This document shows positions 14,189-15,906 of a DNA stretch of 15,906 bases, in pieces (the first letter of the stretch is position 1; every line of letters starts with the position of its first letter). The notes below the pieces were generated by a model. That model saw only the letters and a program-made list of their open reading frames with translations, was not told the DNA's origin and ran no database searches. The position numbers and the translations under genes were made by a program. Source of the stretch: NORP294 sp047627915 (GTDB lineage: Bacteria; Bacteroidota; Bacteroidia; Flavobacteriales_E; Vicingaceae); assembly GCA_047627915.1 (NCBI GenBank), contig JBLHTZ010000053.1, positions 1-15,906 on the forward strand, in the 5' to 3' direction.

Positions 14189-15115
14189 AATTTTATCGGC
14201 CAAAACATTACTGAGTTTGAAATAAGACTCTTTGGTCCAGCCGGCAACATGGGGGGAGAGTAGGACGTTTTCCGAATCTACCAAATATTGAAAATTTGCG
14301 GGTAAATCTTCTTTTTTCAAATCTTCAAAGGAGGTTTTTTCATATTCTAAAACATCCAAACAAGCGCCTAGCAATTTGCCGGACTTTATGGTTTCAACTA
14401 GAGCTGCTGTTTTCACATTTTTTCCTCGCGCTGTATTAATTAGGTAAATGTTGTTTTCAAATTTATTTAAAAACGGCTCGTCTATCATAAAAGTTGTTTC
14501 TTCCGTCAGCGGAAGGTGAATGCTTAAAATCTCGGTTTCTTTAAAAAAGCGCTCCAAGTCAACTTCGGTTACAACTTTACTGGAAAAATTGCTTTTATAC
14601 TTATCATAAGCGATGGTTCTTACTCCAAAACCTGATAATCTTTCAGCAAAGGCCTGTCCCATGAATCCATAGCCCAATAAACCGATGGTTTTTCCTTTTA
14701 GCTCAAGACCTCGATTTTTTTCTCTGTTCCATTGTGCTCTACGAACCTCTTTATCCGATCCGTTTAGATGGTTAAAAAGGCTTAAAATCATCCCTATGCA
14801 ATGCTCAGCAACAGCATCTCTGTTGCCTTCTGGGGAGTTGTACAACTGAATGTTCTTTTTGTAAGCTATTTGTGCGTCTATGTTTTCCATACCTGCTCCG
14901 GAACGCGCAATCCACTCCAGTTGGGTAGATTTTTCAAATACCTCTTTGTCAAATTTGAATTTAGAACGAATAACCGCGCCTGTATAATTGGGAAGAATGG
15001 TTAAAATTTCGGCTCGATTAAGGTTGGTTGCCCAATGACACTCATAACCGTTTCTTTCTAATCTCTCAAAAAGAATTGGGTGGACTGAATCGATAAAAAT
15101 TACTTTGGGTTTCAT
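14180..15115 (-). CDS. D-isomer-specific 2-hydroxyacid dehydrogenase
   Basis: This 311-residue protein has an NAD-binding motif GLLGYGFMG (145-153), with Asp171 at the end of the following strand selecting NAD over NADP. The catalytic set is Arg230 (NTARG), Glu257 (DVLEYE) and His289 (SPHVAGW). The SGAGMENID segment (72-80) is the substrate-binding loop. It has no C-terminal ACT domain and is shorter than many phosphoglycerate dehydrogenases, so it could be a SerA-type 3-phosphoglycerate dehydrogenase or another 2-hydroxyacid dehydrogenase; the substrate is not resolved. It lies 22 bases downstream of the MgtE gene on the same strand and is probably co-transcribed with it. The start is an ATG at 15115. 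Confidence 0.9.
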   Translation of the reverse strand: MKPKVIFIDSVHPILFERLERNGYECHWATNLNRAEILTILPNYTGAVIRSKFKFDKEVFEKSTQLEWIARSGAGMENIDAQIAYKKNIQLYNSPEGNRDAVAEHCIGMILSLFNHLNGSDKEVRRAQWNREKNRGLELKGKTIGLLGYGFMGQAFAERLSGFGVRTIAYDKYKSNFSSKVVTEVDLERFFKETEILSIHLPLTEETTFMIDEPFLNKFENNIYLINTARGKNVKTAALVETIKSGKLLGACLDVLEYEKTSFEDLKKEDLPANFQYLVDSENVLLSPHVAGWTKESYFKLSNVLADKILN

Positions 15116-15137
15116 CTGTTAAGTTTAATGAATCACT

Positions 15138-15906
15138 TTACAGCCAAATGTACATCAAGTGACCAATACCGAAATAGATAAATAAGCCTACAATATCATT
15201 CATAGTAGTAATAAAAGGGCCAGTTGCTAAGGCAGGATCAATCTTGTATTTGTCCAGCATAAGTGGAACAAAAGTGCCAAAAAGACCGGCAAAAATAATA
15301 ACTAAGACCAGGGCAACACTCACTGTCGCTGCTAATTCATTACTGTCTTTGTACATTAATGTGTAGATGAAAATAAGTATGCTGCATACCATGCCATTTA
15401 ATAGAGCTACTAAAAACTCTTTTCCCAACCGCTGAAAAAGATTGTCGAATCCCAGGCTGTTATTGGCTAAACCTTGTACAATAATTGCTGAAGACTGAAC
15501 TCCAACATTTCCCCCCATGGCGGCAATAAGCGGAATGAAAAGTGCCATTTCAGGATAAATTTGAAGAGTACTTTCGTATTGACCAATTACCAATGCCCCT
15601 AAAACACCTCCAAGCAAACCAACTAATAACCACGGTAAACGGGCTCTTGTTAAAACTCTAACACTATCAGTAGAGTCTACACTTTCTGAGATACCGGAAG
15701 CCATTTGGTAATCTTTATCTGCTTCTTCTTTAATTACGTCTACAATATCATCAATTGTAATTCGTCCAATTAATCGATTCAACTCATCTACTACAGGCAG
15801 CACAACTAAATCATATTTTTCCATAATAGAAGCAATCTCATCTGACATCTCGTATGCCTTTACAGAACGAACATCTTCAAAGTAAAGGTCCTTCACTGTT
15901 GAACCA
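15138..15906 (-). CDS. mgtE: MgtE family magnesium transporter (5' end outside window)
   Basis: The reading frame is open to the right edge: a GTG at 15896 is internal, and three more codons (Gly-Ser-Thr) precede it, so the real start lies outside. Residue numbers below count from that GTG. The visible part is the end of a CBS domain (about 1-60, including VVLPVVDELNRLIGRITIDD), then a linker and the membrane domain. The membrane domain has PWLLVGLLGGVLGALV (88-103), MGGNVGVQSSAIIVQGLA (127-144) and three further helices; the last carries DPALATGPFITTMND (220-234), the pore-lining signature of MgtE. MgtE is a homodimeric Mg2+ channel gated by Mg2+ bound to its cytoplasmic N and CBS domains, so the N domain is missing only because of the window edge. 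Confidence 0.94.
   Translation of the reverse strand, partial: GSTVKDLYFEDVRSVKAYEMSDEIASIMEKYDLVVLPVVDELNRLIGRITIDDIVDVIKEEADKDYQMASGISESVDSTDSVRVLTRARLPWLLVGLLGGVLGALVIGQYESTLQIYPEMALFIPLIAAMGGNVGVQSSAIIVQGLANNSLGFDNLFQRLGKEFLVALLNGMVCSILIFIYTLMYKDSNELAATVSVALVLVIIFAGLFGTFVPLMLDKYKIDPALATGPFITTMNDIVGLFIYFGIGHLMYIWL

Noticed and set aside
14180..15115. Firm serA assignment for the hydroxyacid dehydrogenase
   Set aside because: Catalytic residues fit the superfamily, but no serine-pathway gene is adjacent and the substrate cannot be read by eye.
15138..15896. GTG at 15896 as the true start of a short transporter
   Set aside because: The frame is open to the window edge, and the protein begins in the middle of a CBS domain, so the gene is cut by the window.
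1..15906. CRISPR, tRNA, rRNA, insertion sequence, prophage or toxin-antitoxin/defence system
   Set aside because: No repeat-spacer pattern, cloverleaf, transposase, integrase or known defence domain was seen on either strand.

Overview
The window is AT-rich, gene-dense DNA that looks like a chromosomal segment from a Bacteroidota bacterium, most likely Flavobacteriales or a close relative. The evidence is a secreted beta-helix protein ending in a type IX secretion (T9SS) C-terminal sorting domain, a decayed DUF4421 outer-membrane-type gene (a family typical of Bacteroidota), a MepB/HI0933/RlmA/Dus cluster, few good Shine-Dalgarno sites, and a TAnnTTTG-type promoter element. I see no rRNA, tRNA, insertion sequence, CRISPR array, phage gene or recognisable defence system.

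Layout. (1) 1-1511, minus strand: a class I methyltransferase, an overlapping VanZ-like membrane protein and the N-terminal part of a secreted choloylglycine-hydrolase/penicillin-acylase-type amidase that runs off the left edge. (2) 1597-3156, plus: an unusual 519-residue short-chain dehydrogenase (SDR) relative with a four-cysteine motif and a non-canonical active site. (3) 3232-4680, plus: a T9SS-exported beta-helix protein. (4) 4675-11428, minus: seven tightly packed collinear genes, in transcription order an M42 aminopeptidase, a CrtO-like acyltransferase-family membrane protein, an M1-family lipoprotein peptidase, a tRNA-dihydrouridine synthase, an RlmA-type 23S rRNA methyltransferase, an HI0933-like flavoprotein and MepB. 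Gaps are 31 bases or less and three junctions overlap by 1 or 4 bases, so at least parts are probably co-transcribed and translationally coupled. (5) 11480-12496, plus: a DUF4421 pseudogene with two frameshifts and four internal stops. (6) 12514-14188, plus: two unrecognised genes 4 bases apart; the second carries a pattern suggesting a divergent protein-kinase-like phosphotransferase. (7) 14180-15906, minus: the C-terminal half of an MgtE magnesium transporter followed by a D-2-hydroxyacid dehydrogenase.

How the genes work together. Most are housekeeping or envelope functions: RNA modification (Dus, RlmA), peptide turnover inside the cell (M42) and in the envelope (M1), ion transport (MgtE), and surface proteins. 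No coherent new multi-gene system is clear. The best leads are the kinase-like protein with its small partner (12514-14188), the SDR relative that lacks the usual catalytic Ser and Tyr, and the CrtO-like gene inside the peptidase/RNA-modification cluster. All family assignments are made by eye from motifs; no database search was run.
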